IMG/VR virus record: IMGVR_UViG_3300021961_000122
Location: 1-56,042 of that record
DNA length: 56,042 nucleotides
From: a virus
Reading direction: 5' to 3' (one strand)
Each line of letters starts with the position of its first letter. Position 1 is the first letter of the stretch. The notes under the pieces were generated by a model. That model worked only from the letters and a program-made list of their open reading frames with translations. It ran no database searches and was not told the DNA's origin. Of this stretch, positions 39,802-48,653 are shown one piece after another. A program made the translations under genes and the position numbers.

Positions 39802-41010
39802 TCAGCTGAACGAGAGGTTCTGGACAGCGATTTCTCCGACATAGTCAGCAGCATTACCAAAACTGCTGGCCGTGTTGGTGAGCTCGACGAAGCCATAACG
39901 CGTCATAAAGCTGACGACTGGTTCGAATGTCGAAGGATCAAGAACAACACCACTGCTCATCAATGGAATGTAGGGGCAGTAGAATGCAGCAGCATCAGCT
40001 TCGGAGGAGCCTTTGTAGCCAACCAATACTGGCGAGCTGTCATTGGCGTAGCTGTTTACAAACACACGCATAGCGCCATTTAGTGTACCAACAAACTTGG
40101 TGTTTGTGGGTGCTTCAAATGTGCCTTCTGTTGTGCGAGCAAAAGCGGAAGTTGTAGCAGATTGCAGAACTGTCAACGAAGCTGGAGAAACAACAGCCCA
40201 GTTACCAGCGCCACGACGTGTACGCTGAGCGATCAAGTTAGCAACACGATTGATTAGAACAGCTAGAGCAGCGTGTTCGTCACCAACGAATGTAGCAGTA
40301 CCGGATACAGTAGCTTGGTTGTATGTGTACTCTGTAGCAGCCAACGAGCTCAAGCTCAACAAGATCTCTTGGTCAATCTCAGCTGTAATCTCTTGTGCGA
40401 GAGCAGCCATGATTTCAGCTTCAACGTCAATGCCATGCATGGCTTGTGCGTCTTGAGCCGATTCAAATGTCCAACGAGCTTGTAGCTTACGTGTTTTGGC
40501 TTCAACAGCTTGTTTCAGAATCTGAACACTAACTGTCTTACCGCCGTTACCTTCCATGGATGCTGTAGAAGCACCTTGATAGTTGGAAGTTGTTGTAGCG
40601 CCATTGTTAGCAGCAGCAGGACTCGAAGAGTATGCTGTAGCAATTGTGAATGGGCTCAATGCTTCTTGACCAGCAGCAACCGATGTAGCAGCAGCCGAGT
40701 TGTCAGTTAAAGCACTAGCGTAACGTACACGTAGAGTGTGAATTTGACCAACGGGACCTGTCATGGGCTGTACGCCTACCAACTCGTTAGCAATAACGGT
40801 GGGCATAACACGTCGAATCACTGGCAGAATCACACGGTTTAGTGTGGCAATGTTGCCGGATGCTGTAGAACCAGCACTGGCGTTTTCTTTCAAGTACTTG
40901 CGTGTATTCTCAAGAATAACGTTCATACTGTTGCGCTTGGAACCACTTAGACCTTCAAGTAGTGCTTCCTTGGTCTCGTCCCAGCGACCTTCTAATAATT
41001 GTTGTGACAT
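39802..41010 (-). CDS. 23: Major capsid protein gp23
   Basis: 402 residues, shorter than T4 gp23 (521). LNRVILPVIRRVMPTVIANE LVGVQPMTGPVGQIHTLRVR Y is the gp23 signature; AKTRKLQARWTFESAQDAQA MHGIDVEAEIMAALAQEITA EIDQEIL and GYKGSSEADAAAFYCPYIPL MSSGVVLDPSTFEPVVSFMT RYG confirm it. The HK97-type N-arm contains RKYLKE-NASAG: cleavage after Glu42 (L-K-E) by gp21 fits the T4 consensus and would give a 360-residue mature subunit. Last gene of the gp20-to-gp23 head operon, with AAGGAG before the ATG and a terminator 33 nt after the stop. Confidence 0.95.
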   Translation of the reverse strand: MSQQLLEGRWDETKEALLEGLSGSKRNSMNVILENTRKYLKENASAGSTASGNIATLNRVILPVIRRVMPTVIANELVGVQPMTGPVGQIHTLRVRYASALTDNSAAATSVAAGQEALSPFTIATAYSSSPAAANNGATTTSNYQGASTASMEGNGGKTVSVQILKQAVEAKTRKLQARWTFESAQDAQAMHGIDVEAEIMAALAQEITAEIDQEILLSLSSLAATEYTYNQATVSGTATFVGDEHAALAVLINRVANLIAQRTRRGAGNWAVVSPASLTVLQSATTSAFARTTEGTFEAPTNTKFVGTLNGAMRVFVNSYANDSSPVLVGYKGSSEADAAAFYCPYIPLMSSGVVLDPSTFEPVVSFMTRYGFVELTNTASSFGNAADYVGEIAVQNLSFS

Positions 41011-41028
41011 TTAATGTCTCCTTTTAAA

Positions 41029-42129
41029 TTAATTTAACCCGGCCAGTCGCTTGATGTCGATTACATTGCTGGTTTCAGCAGTTTCTTCATCATAATGGCT
41101 ACGGGTAGATTTATCGCCAGTGACTTCGGACACGGATTCTGTAATCACTTTTTGGGCTTTTACAGAGCGGTCTGTTAGAACAGCTGGAAGATACTTTTCG
41201 AATGCGCCTTTCAGACGGGATGTCTGTACGCTTTCGAGTAAACTACTCATGACTTCGGCTTTTTCCTTGTTTAATGGTGCCAGCAAATCGTCCATAATGC
41301 GCTTGCGCTCATTGGATTCTTTGATCATGCGTATTTCACGCTCTTTTGACTCGTTAAGAACTTTTGCTTTCTTAACAAGGTCGATGGCTTCAGCCAACTT
41401 AGCATCTTTTTGTGCAATAGTGTCGTGTAATTTACGTACTTCGGCTTTCTCGTTGAGATGCGTAGCACCAAATTCTGCGGCATATGCTTCAAAAATACGA
41501 CGGCCAAAATTGTTCTCGCGAGCAACTTTGATGTCTTCATGCAATTGACTGAGTTCAGCTTTAAGATGTTGGCTTACAGCTTGACTCATTTTCTTGGCCG
41601 ATTCTGTTACGAAACGACTTTTCAATGATTCTAATTGGCCACGGGCTTCACGTACTAAACGAACCTTGGTCTCTACGACGTCACGTTTGTCAGCAGCGAA
41701 TTCTTGTATTTCGCGGGCCAATGCATGCACAATAAAGCCTTCGAGTTTTTCGAGACCTTCATTGTGCTGCTTCCGATCCTTGCGCAATTCACCAATTTCT
41801 TCGGCTAATTTAGAAACCATAAAGTTGTTAAACTTAGTGGCGCTTTCTTTCATTTTGCTTTGGAACTTGACGCGATCTTCGGCCAATGCTTGCTTTTCAG
41901 CAGCTACGGCTTGAATCTCTGCGGTAAGACCATCTGTTACCATACGATCTAGGGCTTCCACCATCACTGTCTTATCATGCTCATAGCGTTGTGCAAACTC
42001 TTCGCGTAGTTCTGCACGTACTTGTTCACGAGCTTCTGTCATCTTGGCTTCCCAAGCTTCAGAGATCTCCTGGCGAGTTTCCTCGGTGATCAAATCGCTA
42101 TCTAGTAACGGTTTAATAGCATCTAGCAT
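41029..42129 (-). CDS. 22: Prohead scaffold (core) protein gp22
   Basis: 366 residues, almost wholly helical and highly charged, with long coiled-coil stretches (AAEKQALAEDRVKFQSKMKE SATKFNNFMVSKLAEEIGEL; VRKLHDTIAQKDAKLAEAID LVKKAKVLNESKEREI), as expected for T4 gp22. KLAEEIGELRKDRKQHNEGL and SSLLESVQTSRLKGAFEKYL PAVL are family features. It forms the inner prohead core and is chopped by gp21 at L/I-x-E sites, several of which occur (DLITE near the N-terminus). It follows gp21 by 2 nt and precedes gp23, as in T4. Confidence 0.9.
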   Translation of the reverse strand: MLDAIKPLLDSDLITEETRQEISEAWEAKMTEAREQVRAELREEFAQRYEHDKTVMVEALDRMVTDGLTAEIQAVAAEKQALAEDRVKFQSKMKESATKFNNFMVSKLAEEIGELRKDRKQHNEGLEKLEGFIVHALAREIQEFAADKRDVVETKVRLVREARGQLESLKSRFVTESAKKMSQAVSQHLKAELSQLHEDIKVARENNFGRRIFEAYAAEFGATHLNEKAEVRKLHDTIAQKDAKLAEAIDLVKKAKVLNESKEREIRMIKESNERKRIMDDLLAPLNKEKAEVMSSLLESVQTSRLKGAFEKYLPAVLTDRSVKAQKVITESVSEVTGDKSTRSHYDEETAETSNVIDIKRLAGLN

Positions 42130-42131
42130 GC

Positions 42132-42779
42132 TTATTCCTCCCTAATTTTAAGATCCTTGATCAGCTTTACTACTTCGCTTCTCAAGTATCTTTGTACCTT
42201 GTTGTCCGCACCGGCTTCCCTTGCTACTTCTAACAATCTATGTCCGTACTTCATATTCATGAGTCCTTCGTAAATTGCTGTGGGATAAGCATTTGGAGCA
42301 CTGGGTTGTGCAACTACATCTACAGTGACAATTTCAAAATCACTGACATGTCCTGTTCGGTCGTCGACATTTCCGGATCCACGACTTGAAACACCTAATT
42401 TAACACCGCTGTCCAACATGGTTTTAACCAGTTGTCCCATGGGTGTTGGTAATATTCTTAATTTTCCATAACCTATTGCGCCATCACACCACATTTTATC
42501 AATGTTGTGGCTAACACGATCTAAGTTAATTTTGAGATCATCGGGATGATCTACTTCGCCTAATACCGAGTTACCATTTTCAAGTTGTTCGTTGATAGTG
42601 GCTACCGCTTTTCGTATTTCATGGGCGGGATATATTCTTTCATTGGCATTACGCTTATCGCCTTCAATGCAAATTCCTTGCATATAAAGGGTCTTACCAG
42701 AACCATCGGCAGCTTCCTCCGACAGCACTTTTACTTGTGCCTGGTGGAAGCTGAGATGTTCTTGTAGATAACGAGCCAT
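42132..42779 (-). CDS. 21: Prohead protease gp21
   Basis: 215 residues, matching T4 gp21 (212). MQGICIEGDKRNANERIYPA HE, then SVLGEVDHPDDLKINLDRVS H with catalytic His78, and LDSGVKLGVSSRGSGNV with the nucleophile Ser at about 132, show the intact herpesvirus-assemblin-like serine protease core (peptidase U9/S80). It processes capsid and core proteins after (L/I)-x-E and presumably cleaves the tagged small proteins in this window. In the order gp67-21-22-23, with short gaps. Confidence 0.9.
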   Translation of the reverse strand: MARYLQEHLSFHQAQVKVLSEEAADGSGKTLYMQGICIEGDKRNANERIYPAHEIRKAVATINEQLENGNSVLGEVDHPDDLKINLDRVSHNIDKMWCDGAIGYGKLRILPTPMGQLVKTMLDSGVKLGVSSRGSGNVDDRTGHVSDFEIVTVDVVAQPSAPNAYPTAIYEGLMNMKYGHRLLEVAREAGADNKVQRYLRSEVVKLIKDLKIREE

Positions 42780-42785
42780 ATTCTA

Positions 42786-43565
42786 TTATACCGGAGATTT
42801 AGCATTTACACCAGCAGCTTGTGTTGTCACAGGCTTAGGTGCGGGACCTTGCTTGGGGCTAGTTGTCATACCCATGTCTTTTACAGACGGAGCAGGACGG
42901 CCTTGAGCTGTGTCACCAGTCATTTTAACGGGACTAGCTGCCATACCTTTGGCACCACTGTTAGCAGCAACAGTAGACTTGCTGTTTGTACCAGCAGGCT
43001 CAGACGTTACTGGCTTGGGAGCAGCTTTAAGGTCAACGTTTTCCATCATACCCATTTCAGGCATAATTTCTTCTGTGTCGTCAACTTCAACAGCATCACC
43101 ACCAGCGTCCATGTCAAACTCTTCTTCGTCACTGGCCATTTCGTCGCCGCCCATCATGGCTTCAAATTCAGCCATTAGTTCGTCTAACTTGTCTTCTAGG
43201 TCAACTACGCGGTCTTCGAGGTCTTCCTCTTCGTCTTCAGCGTCGTCCATGTCAGCGCCGAGTTCATCAGCAGCGTCCATTTCTTCGTCGCTTTCTTCGC
43301 CTTCGCTCATGCCTTCTTCTTCAGTTTCCACATCAGTAATAAGGTCATCAGCAGCGTCGCCGTCATTCATGCTTTCGTCGACTTTGTCTTCATCAGACAT
43401 GTCATCTTCTTCAGCAACAGCTTCTTCAGAAACTTCTTCTTCGGCCATTAGGTTTTCATAAATTTCGCGAGATTTCTCAACTACGATTTCATGAAATAGC
43501 TCTTTGGCCTTTTCGGGTTGATCGTTAATTACGTATTCAATTAACTGTTCAAATTGTGATGTCAT
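42786..43565 (-). CDS. 67: Acidic prohead core protein (gp67-like)
   Basis: 259 residues; T4 gp67 has 80. The N-terminal helix LIEYVINDQPEKAKELFHEI VVEKSREIYENLM corresponds to the opening of T4 gp67 (LVAARKLFAEAMAARTIDLI). It is followed by a roughly 120-residue Asp/Glu/Met-rich stretch and a Pro/Ala/Lys-rich tail with two related phrases (KAAPKPVTSEPAGTNSKS and GPAPKPVTTQAAGVNAKS). An acidic core protein between gp20 and gp21 fits the PIP role in head-core assembly. GGAGG ribosome site. The extension makes it three times the T4 length, so it may include a gp68-like part. Confidence 0.7.
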   Translation of the reverse strand: MTSQFEQLIEYVINDQPEKAKELFHEIVVEKSREIYENLMAEEEVSEEAVAEEDDMSDEDKVDESMNDGDAADDLITDVETEEEGMSEGEESDEEMDAADELGADMDDAEDEEEDLEDRVVDLEDKLDELMAEFEAMMGGDEMASDEEEFDMDAGGDAVEVDDTEEIMPEMGMMENVDLKAAPKPVTSEPAGTNSKSTVAANSGAKGMAASPVKMTGDTAQGRPAPSVKDMGMTTSPKQGPAPKPVTTQAAGVNAKSPV

Positions 43566-43631
43566 AATTTTTCCTCCAGAGGTTATGGCTCATGTTATTA
43601 CTTACACAAAAAGAATAAACTTAGCACATTT

Positions 43632-43650
43632 AAGCCCCAAAATTGGGCTT
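43632..43650 (-). other. Hairpin between the 73-aa and gp67-like genes
   Basis: Minus strand AAGCCC ... GGGCTT stem with A-rich flank and weak U-tract (TTAAATG). On the plus strand the same hairpin has a better T-run, but no gene leads into it. A weak or processing structure. Confidence 0.35.
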
Positions 43651-43663
43651 TTTGAGGCAAAAA

Positions 43664-43885
43664 TTAAAGATTTGCTGGTTGAGCAGGAGGAGCGTACTGT
43701 TTCCGAATATCTTTGAGCTTTTCTTTATACTCATAATTTCTAACATCTTGCATTTGACGTAGCTTGGAAAGCTGCTTGAGTGTCAAACGAGTTTTGCGGA
43801 GTTGTCCGCGTTGGGGCTGACTGTTGTCTTGAGCAACATCTTGATAACCTTCGGGTTGACGCTGGAACAGTTCAGTTAGGATCAT
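43664..43885 (-). CDS. Small head-cluster protein with possible gp21 cleavage tag
   Basis: 73 residues between gp20 and gp67-like. MILTELFQRQPEG opens like T4 Alt (MELITELFDED), whose N-terminus is cut by gp21 after L-I-T-E; here L-T-E precedes L-F in the same way. The rest is helical (TRLTLKQLSKLRQMQDVRNY EYKEKLKDIRKQY) with a PAQPANL end. Small proteins of this pattern accompany gp20 in T4-like aquatic phages. Likely a prohead core component. Late promoter ATAAATA ends 5 nt before the ATG, with no Shine-Dalgarno. Confidence 0.6.
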   Translation of the reverse strand: MILTELFQRQPEGYQDVAQDNSQPQRGQLRKTRLTLKQLSKLRQMQDVRNYEYKEKLKDIRKQYAPPAQPANL

Positions 43886-43890
43886 ACGGT

Positions 43891-43897
43891 TATTTAT
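43891..43897 (-). promoter_or_regulatory. Late promoter core ATAAATA before the 73-aa gene (leaderless type)
   Basis: ATAAATA-ACCGT-ATG: exactly 5 nt; predicted first base is the A of ATG. It overlaps the gp20 stop codon region. Confidence 0.6.
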
Positions 43898-45717
43898 GCT
43901 GTCGGGGGCGGAGGAACGGCACCGGGTGCTACAGGTATGCTGCCCGGAGCGGATGTTGGCCCGATACCACCAATATCCGGAGAGCCTTCAGGTGGCAATG
44001 CAGACAACTCGTCCCCAGTTTCAATGTCGCTTTCCATGCCAGCAGGCGTAATACCGATACTTCGCAAGTCTTGTCCTTGTGTGGTTTCAAGGTTGGGCTG
44101 ATCGCGTTCTTCTTTCCACAACTTGGAGTTTTCAGTGATTTCTTCTTCACTCAGTCCCAAATAACGCTGCATTAGAAAACGCTTGCTCATATAGGGCAAC
44201 TGCTCTAGTTGCGCAAAAGTACCTACACGGCCGGTGTCCATTTCAGCTTGACGATAGCTGGCAAAGTTTTGCGGGGGACCCAGTGTAATGTCAAACAAGC
44301 TGTTGTCAATGTTAAAACCGCGCCATTTCATAAACATCTTAAACTCGTCGTCGAGTTTTTGTATAATCAGTCGCTGTAGACGTTCGCAGTACTGGTTGAA
44401 ACGATACTCCTGAATAAGGGCTGTGCCTACTTTTCCGTCGTTTAATGCACGGTCTGAGTCGTCGGGACCAGTGGGCAAATAGCTGGAAGGCACACGCAAA
44501 CCACGGGCCATTTTGTTGTTAAAATACTTCAAATCGTCAATTTCGCCCAGTCCAGTACCGCCGGGTAGTGTGTCTACAGAGCTGCCGCGACCGTCGGAAG
44601 TTTGGGGGAAGAAGTAGTCTTCGTTGATGCTTAGTGGGTTGTAAGCAGCGTCCATCATGTTAGCGCCACCGCCTGATACAGTGGGGATACGGCGTTGGTG
44701 CATTTCGTTCTTTACTCGCTCCACAAAAGCCATTGCCATGTGGCTGGGCATGTTGCCCACGTCAATCTTAAACACACGCCGCTCCGGTGCACGACTTACA
44801 CGATAAATCAACACTGAATCTTCTAGCAGTTCTTTCTGCTTGTAAACTTTGAAGATGTTTTCTAAAATACTTTGTCCAAAGGGCCAGAAAAAGTCTAAGC
44901 CTTCATTCAAGCTCAAATGCACCACGTGTTTAGCATCAATAGTGGTTTCATTCATAGCTTGTGTGAAGCGGCTGTTGCCTTGTGTGCCACCATAACCGCC
45001 GCCACCACCCCCATTGGGCGCTGTATAATTGTTTTGTCCCACAGAGCCAGTAGCACGGCTTACATAGTAATCAGCAGTGGTTTTGGGAGCAATGCTTAAA
45101 TTTTGAAAATTGGGGTTGATGTCACGGATAACATACTGCTCGGGACGCTTGCCTTCGCTTTCGTTTACAATTACACGGCTGACTTTGACCATGTCAACCC
45201 AGTACATTTCAAATGTTTCGGGGTCGCGCACAAACACTTGATCGCCATACTTGATAGTATTCCGAAACAGTTTGAACATCCGCTGATCAAGTTTGTTTAA
45301 TTTGGTCCACTGTTGCAGTTGTTTTTTGATAATTTCCACTTCGTGATCAGTGGGTTTATCTTTAAATTGTATGTCAAAGGGTGTGTTATTATCTTCGTTG
45401 TTTTGTGTGCTAAACTCAGCAATAATGTCTAAACATGCGTTAATTTCTGAATCCATGTCCATGTTTTCATATTGATTATAGCGTTCAATACGATTAGGAT
45501 GGCCCGAATACACTTCGGGTAGTCGACTGGCATAGTTGCGAAAGGCAAAATCATTAGCGGTAGACGTGCTGCCCGAGCCGTTTTGACGACCATAGCCCGG
45601 AAGGCCGTTGGCATTGTTTCCGGATATAGGGCTGAGTTGTCCATTTACGGAACCGTCGGCAACTTTGAAATATTTTCTCCAGCCTCGGCCGTTTCTACTG
45701 TTGGTTGGTTCAGCCAT
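43894..45717 (-). CDS. 20: Portal vertex protein gp20
   Basis: 607 residues (T4 gp20 has 524). NRIERYNQYENMDMDSEINA CLDIIAEFSTQNNEDNNTPF, VSRAPERRVFKIDVGNMPSH MAMAFVERVKNEMHQRRIPT and YFNNKMARGLRVPSSYLPTG are diagnostic gp20 blocks: portal wing, stem helix and crown approach. Twelve copies form the vertex through which DNA is packaged and on which the neck sits. A Gly-rich insert (NGGGGGGYGG) and the Pro/Gly-rich C-terminal tail are extra. Late promoter GTAAATA and AAAGGAAA lie upstream. First gene of the head operon. Confidence 0.95.
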   Translation of the reverse strand: MAEPTNSRNGRGWRKYFKVADGSVNGQLSPISGNNANGLPGYGRQNGSGSTSTANDFAFRNYASRLPEVYSGHPNRIERYNQYENMDMDSEINACLDIIAEFSTQNNEDNNTPFDIQFKDKPTDHEVEIIKKQLQQWTKLNKLDQRMFKLFRNTIKYGDQVFVRDPETFEMYWVDMVKVSRVIVNESEGKRPEQYVIRDINPNFQNLSIAPKTTADYYVSRATGSVGQNNYTAPNGGGGGGYGGTQGNSRFTQAMNETTIDAKHVVHLSLNEGLDFFWPFGQSILENIFKVYKQKELLEDSVLIYRVSRAPERRVFKIDVGNMPSHMAMAFVERVKNEMHQRRIPTVSGGGANMMDAAYNPLSINEDYFFPQTSDGRGSSVDTLPGGTGLGEIDDLKYFNNKMARGLRVPSSYLPTGPDDSDRALNDGKVGTALIQEYRFNQYCERLQRLIIQKLDDEFKMFMKWRGFNIDNSLFDITLGPPQNFASYRQAEMDTGRVGTFAQLEQLPYMSKRFLMQRYLGLSEEEITENSKLWKEERDQPNLETTQGQDLRSIGITPAGMESDIETGDELSALPPEGSPDIGGIGPTSAPGSIPVAPGAVPPPPTA

Positions 45718-45740
45718 TAGATGTTTCCTTTAACATACAG

Positions 45741-45747
45741 TATTTAC
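45741..45747 (-). promoter_or_regulatory. Late promoter core GTAAATA for gp20
   Basis: Ends 23 nt before the gp20 ATG; AAAGGAAA lies close to the ATG. Starts the head operon. Confidence 0.6.
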
Positions 45748-45751
45748 CGCA

Positions 45752-47758
45752 TTACTGTGCGTACTGTAAAATCTTCTGGGACACATTCAGCTGATTTTGC
45801 ATCACACGCACAATGTCATCTAAGCGGGACAGTTGTGCTGACATCAAGCCCATTTGCTGTTCAGCGCCCACAAACTCCACTGGAATAGTACGACCATCGG
45901 GTAGTGGTACCACAGCTTCAGTGCCGTGTAGTGTGGTTTCGTATCCTTCTTCGGGACCAGAAGCAATGCCACCAAATTTATATCCTTCACTGGGTCTGCC
46001 TGCACTAGTTGGGCTAGAGTTAAGTAACTTATCTAAACGTTTTTGTGCTGATTGCAATTCAGTGCTTATATACAAACGGCGATCTGACTTTTCGTCACGT
46101 GGAATACGACTTAATTCTCGAGTTAAACCTGCAATATCATCTTGTGCAAGTGTAATTTGATCTTGTAAGGATGTTGGTGCTCTAGGTACTGCTGTTCCAA
46201 CTGCTCTAGGCGCTGCTGCTTTAGGCGCTGCTGTTCCAACTGCTCTAGGCGCTGCACCAACAAATTCAGATGGGGCAGTATACGCTCCTGTGCCACCGGA
46301 TAGTGCTGCTGCTCCACGCTCTTGAACTGTAACACCCATTGCTTGGGCAGCTTTTTTAAATCCTTCTATAACTGTATCGGTTCCGCTGGCCAACGCTTTC
46401 ATAGCATTGGTAACTGGTACAATACCAGCATTCAATAAGTCATTTAGTGTGTCACGTGAGCGACGCTGTGCATCGCGTAAATCAGTTTGTGATTTAGTTG
46501 ATTCGTCGGTTATATCTTGATTTCTTTCAGCCGCTTTCTCACGTTCATCATATGAGCCCAGTTCGCTCATACTTTTCAATTTTATCAAGTCTTGAATACG
46601 TATAAACGACTGATTGTTTGCTCCAATTTTACCTAGATCTTTTGAAAATCCATTGAGCGCAGCATTGGAGTCTTTAAATAGTGCTGCAAAAAATTCAGTT
46701 TCGGTAAAAAATTGTTTACCAGCAACCGCAGCGGCATTAGGTAATGTTAACAACAGTTTTGATGCTTCTGGTGTGTCCAATGTACCCGACAAAATATTCA
46801 AAAATCCCTTGCGAACTTCTGGTGCTTGTTTATCAAGCATCTGCTGAACGTTATTCAACGTTTTTAACTGAGCTTCGGCGGCTTTATCACCCATTGCAGC
46901 ACGTTGTTGCAATTCAGTTTGAAGAGCAGCAAAACGCTCTTCTTCCATTGCACTTTCACGAGCAGCTTCTTGCTCACGTCTAGTTTGACCCGTAAGTTTG
47001 GTTATTAAATCTACTTCTCTAATGTAAGCTGCTGTAGATTTTGTTAGTTCTTCAGTAGTCATTCGCTGACGGCCGCCCGTCAACTGTTGCATTTTTATAA
47101 AACTAGCAATACCTTCATTGATACCATCAACACCAATGCCCATTTCACGGAATTGGCGTCCGATATCACTGCGTTGTATTTGATTGGCTACATTAGCAAA
47201 TTCAGTAACACCACTGTTAACCGTTTTGCCAAACAGCGCAAATGTTTTTGCATTTTCATTAACAATAGTGTTAAACTTAGCTAATCCTTCGGCAGTTGCA
47301 GCGAGATTGAGATTCTTTAAATTAGCATAAACACCTTGAAGACCTTCGGCACCTGTAGCACCAGCACGAGACATTTGTTCGTAAGCATCGTACAAAGCAT
47401 CTGCTTGCTGATTTACTGCTTTAACATAGCCAACTACCGCTTGACCGGCAAGTCCAAATGCTTTACCAAGAGGACCTAATGTGCTACTTACAGTAGATAC
47501 AGTATCAGCTAATGCGTCAAGACTTTCATTAAATACCGAACTACCAACAACACCTTGGTTTAGCTGTTTGCCTAAATTAATAGCCGCGTTTCCAAGGCCT
47601 TTAAAATCTTTAGTTAAAGTTGCTGTAAAATCTCTTACGCCAACTTTGGCATCTACAAAGGCTTTGGTTGTTTCGGGCGTTGCTTGACCCAAGCGACGTA
47701 GCTCGTCGTAATACCGATTGGATATTTCTTCTTGTTCTTCGGGAGTATAATCAGCCAT
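45752..47758 (-). CDS. Tail tape-measure-like protein
   Basis: 668 residues. Long helical N-terminal region with tape-measure character: Ala/Thr/Gly-rich amphipathic segments (DTVSTVSSTLGPLGKAFGLA GQAVVGYVKAVNQQADALYD AYEQMSRAGATG) and heptad stretches (QTRREQEAARESAMEEERFA ALQTELQQRAA). The C-terminus YKFGGIASGPEEGYETTLHG TEAVVPLPDGRTIPVEF is a phrase typical of tape-measure protein ends. Equivalent to T4 gp29 in likely role, though similarity to T4 gp29 is not obvious. Residues 525-550 contain AAPRAVGTA-type repeats. Located upstream of gp20, driven by TATAAATA. Gp26 diverges on the other side. Confidence 0.65.
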   Translation of the reverse strand: MADYTPEEQEEISNRYYDELRRLGQATPETTKAFVDAKVGVRDFTATLTKDFKGLGNAAINLGKQLNQGVVGSSVFNESLDALADTVSTVSSTLGPLGKAFGLAGQAVVGYVKAVNQQADALYDAYEQMSRAGATGAEGLQGVYANLKNLNLAATAEGLAKFNTIVNENAKTFALFGKTVNSGVTEFANVANQIQRSDIGRQFREMGIGVDGINEGIASFIKMQQLTGGRQRMTTEELTKSTAAYIREVDLITKLTGQTRREQEAARESAMEEERFAALQTELQQRAAMGDKAAEAQLKTLNNVQQMLDKQAPEVRKGFLNILSGTLDTPEASKLLLTLPNAAAVAGKQFFTETEFFAALFKDSNAALNGFSKDLGKIGANNQSFIRIQDLIKLKSMSELGSYDEREKAAERNQDITDESTKSQTDLRDAQRRSRDTLNDLLNAGIVPVTNAMKALASGTDTVIEGFKKAAQAMGVTVQERGAAALSGGTGAYTAPSEFVGAAPRAVGTAAPKAAAPRAVGTAVPRAPTSLQDQITLAQDDIAGLTRELSRIPRDEKSDRRLYISTELQSAQKRLDKLLNSSPTSAGRPSEGYKFGGIASGPEEGYETTLHGTEAVVPLPDGRTIPVEFVGAEQQMGLMSAQLSRLDDIVRVMQNQLNVSQKILQYAQ
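46180..46265 (-). repeat. Short in-frame repeats (APRAVGTA) in the tape-measure-like gene
   Basis: GCTGTTCCAACTGCTCTAGG-type units occur in tandem, encoding PRAVGTA, PKAA, PRAVGTA, PRAPT. Possible slippage site between folded segments. Confidence 0.6.
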
Positions 47759-47794
47759 AATTTTATTTGCCCAGGTGATTTTTTGCCATAATTA

Positions 47795-47802
47795 TATTTA
47801 TA
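47795..47802 (-). promoter_or_regulatory. Late promoter, full TATAAATA consensus
   Basis: Perfect match to the T4 late -10 element, 37 nt before the tape-measure-like ATG at 47758. The best example in the window. Confidence 0.7.
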
Positions 47803-47814
47803 CAGGAAAATTTC

Positions 47815-48651
47815 ATGCCAAATAACCCTTTAGCACAATACTTTAGGCAGCCGTCAATTTATGTCAAGTTGCCTAGCGGCGGGAAATACTATCCCGAAAC
47901 AGCTATAGACATGCCGGCTAACGGCGAGCTGCCAGTTTATCCAATGACTGCCATTGACGAAATTACCTATCGAACGCCAGACGCACTATTCAACGGCAAT
48001 GCAACAGTTAATGTTATCAAAAGTTGTATTCCTGCTATACAGGATCCGTGGTCTATTCCAGCAATGGATGTAGACACAATACTAGTTGCTATACGCATTG
48101 CCAGTTATGGGCACAATATGGAAATTTCAACTACTTGTCCGCACTGTCAAAACGAAGCTGATTACGGACTTGACCTAAGAACAGTATTGGGACAGATGCG
48201 AGCACCTGATTACTCTAAATCAGTACACGACGGTGATCTTGAGATTTACTTTAAGCCCATGACTTATAAAAATCTTAATGACAATAATCAACGTCAATTT
48301 GATGAGCAAAAACTTATTCAAGTGCTGCCCGACACTGACATGCCTGATGAACAGCGTATGTCAGCACTAAGCGAAGCGCTGGTAAAAATTACCAATATAA
48401 CTGTAGGTGCTATTGCACAAAGTATCGCCGCAGTAAAAACACCTTCAGCAGTGGTTAGCGAGCCCGAGTATATTGAAGACATGTTAAAGCATTGTGATCG
48501 TCGACTGTTCAACAAGATACGTGATCACATTATCAACACCAAATCACAAGGTGAAATACAGCCAATGAAACTCAAGTGTGCTGCCTGCTCAAAAGAATAT
48601 CAGCAAGCAATTACACTTGACATGACAAGTTTTTTCGCGGACGCCTCTTAG
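47815..48651 (+). CDS. 26: Baseplate hub protein gp26-like
   Basis: 278 residues (T4 gp26 is 208). NPLAQYFRQPSIYVKLPSGG KYYPETAIDMPANGELPVYP MTAIDEITYRTPDALFNGNA TVNVIKSCIPAI is the conserved first half; CPHCQNEADYGLDL and a second pair, CAACSKEYQ, near the C-terminus may bind one zinc ion. Such proteins take part in building the central baseplate hub. AGGAAAA ribosome site. First gene of a plus-strand operon continuing into metabolic genes, divergent from the tape-measure-like gene. Confidence 0.8.
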   Translation: MPNNPLAQYFRQPSIYVKLPSGGKYYPETAIDMPANGELPVYPMTAIDEITYRTPDALFNGNATVNVIKSCIPAIQDPWSIPAMDVDTILVAIRIASYGHNMEISTTCPHCQNEADYGLDLRTVLGQMRAPDYSKSVHDGDLEIYFKPMTYKNLNDNNQRQFDEQKLIQVLPDTDMPDEQRMSALSEALVKITNITVGAIAQSIAAVKTPSAVVSEPEYIEDMLKHCDRRLFNKIRDHIINTKSQGEIQPMKLKCAACSKEYQQAITLDMTSFFADAS

Positions 48652-48653
48652 TC

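Noticed and set aside
39687-39896. Longer HNH protein starting inside gp23
   Set aside because: The extra 70 residues are antisense-free but out-of-frame gp23 and terminator sequence with no family similarity.
42910-43461. Plus-strand 183-codon Ser-rich frame opposite the gp67-like gene
   Set aside because: Antisense of an Asp/Glu/Ala-rich stretch; no start signals.
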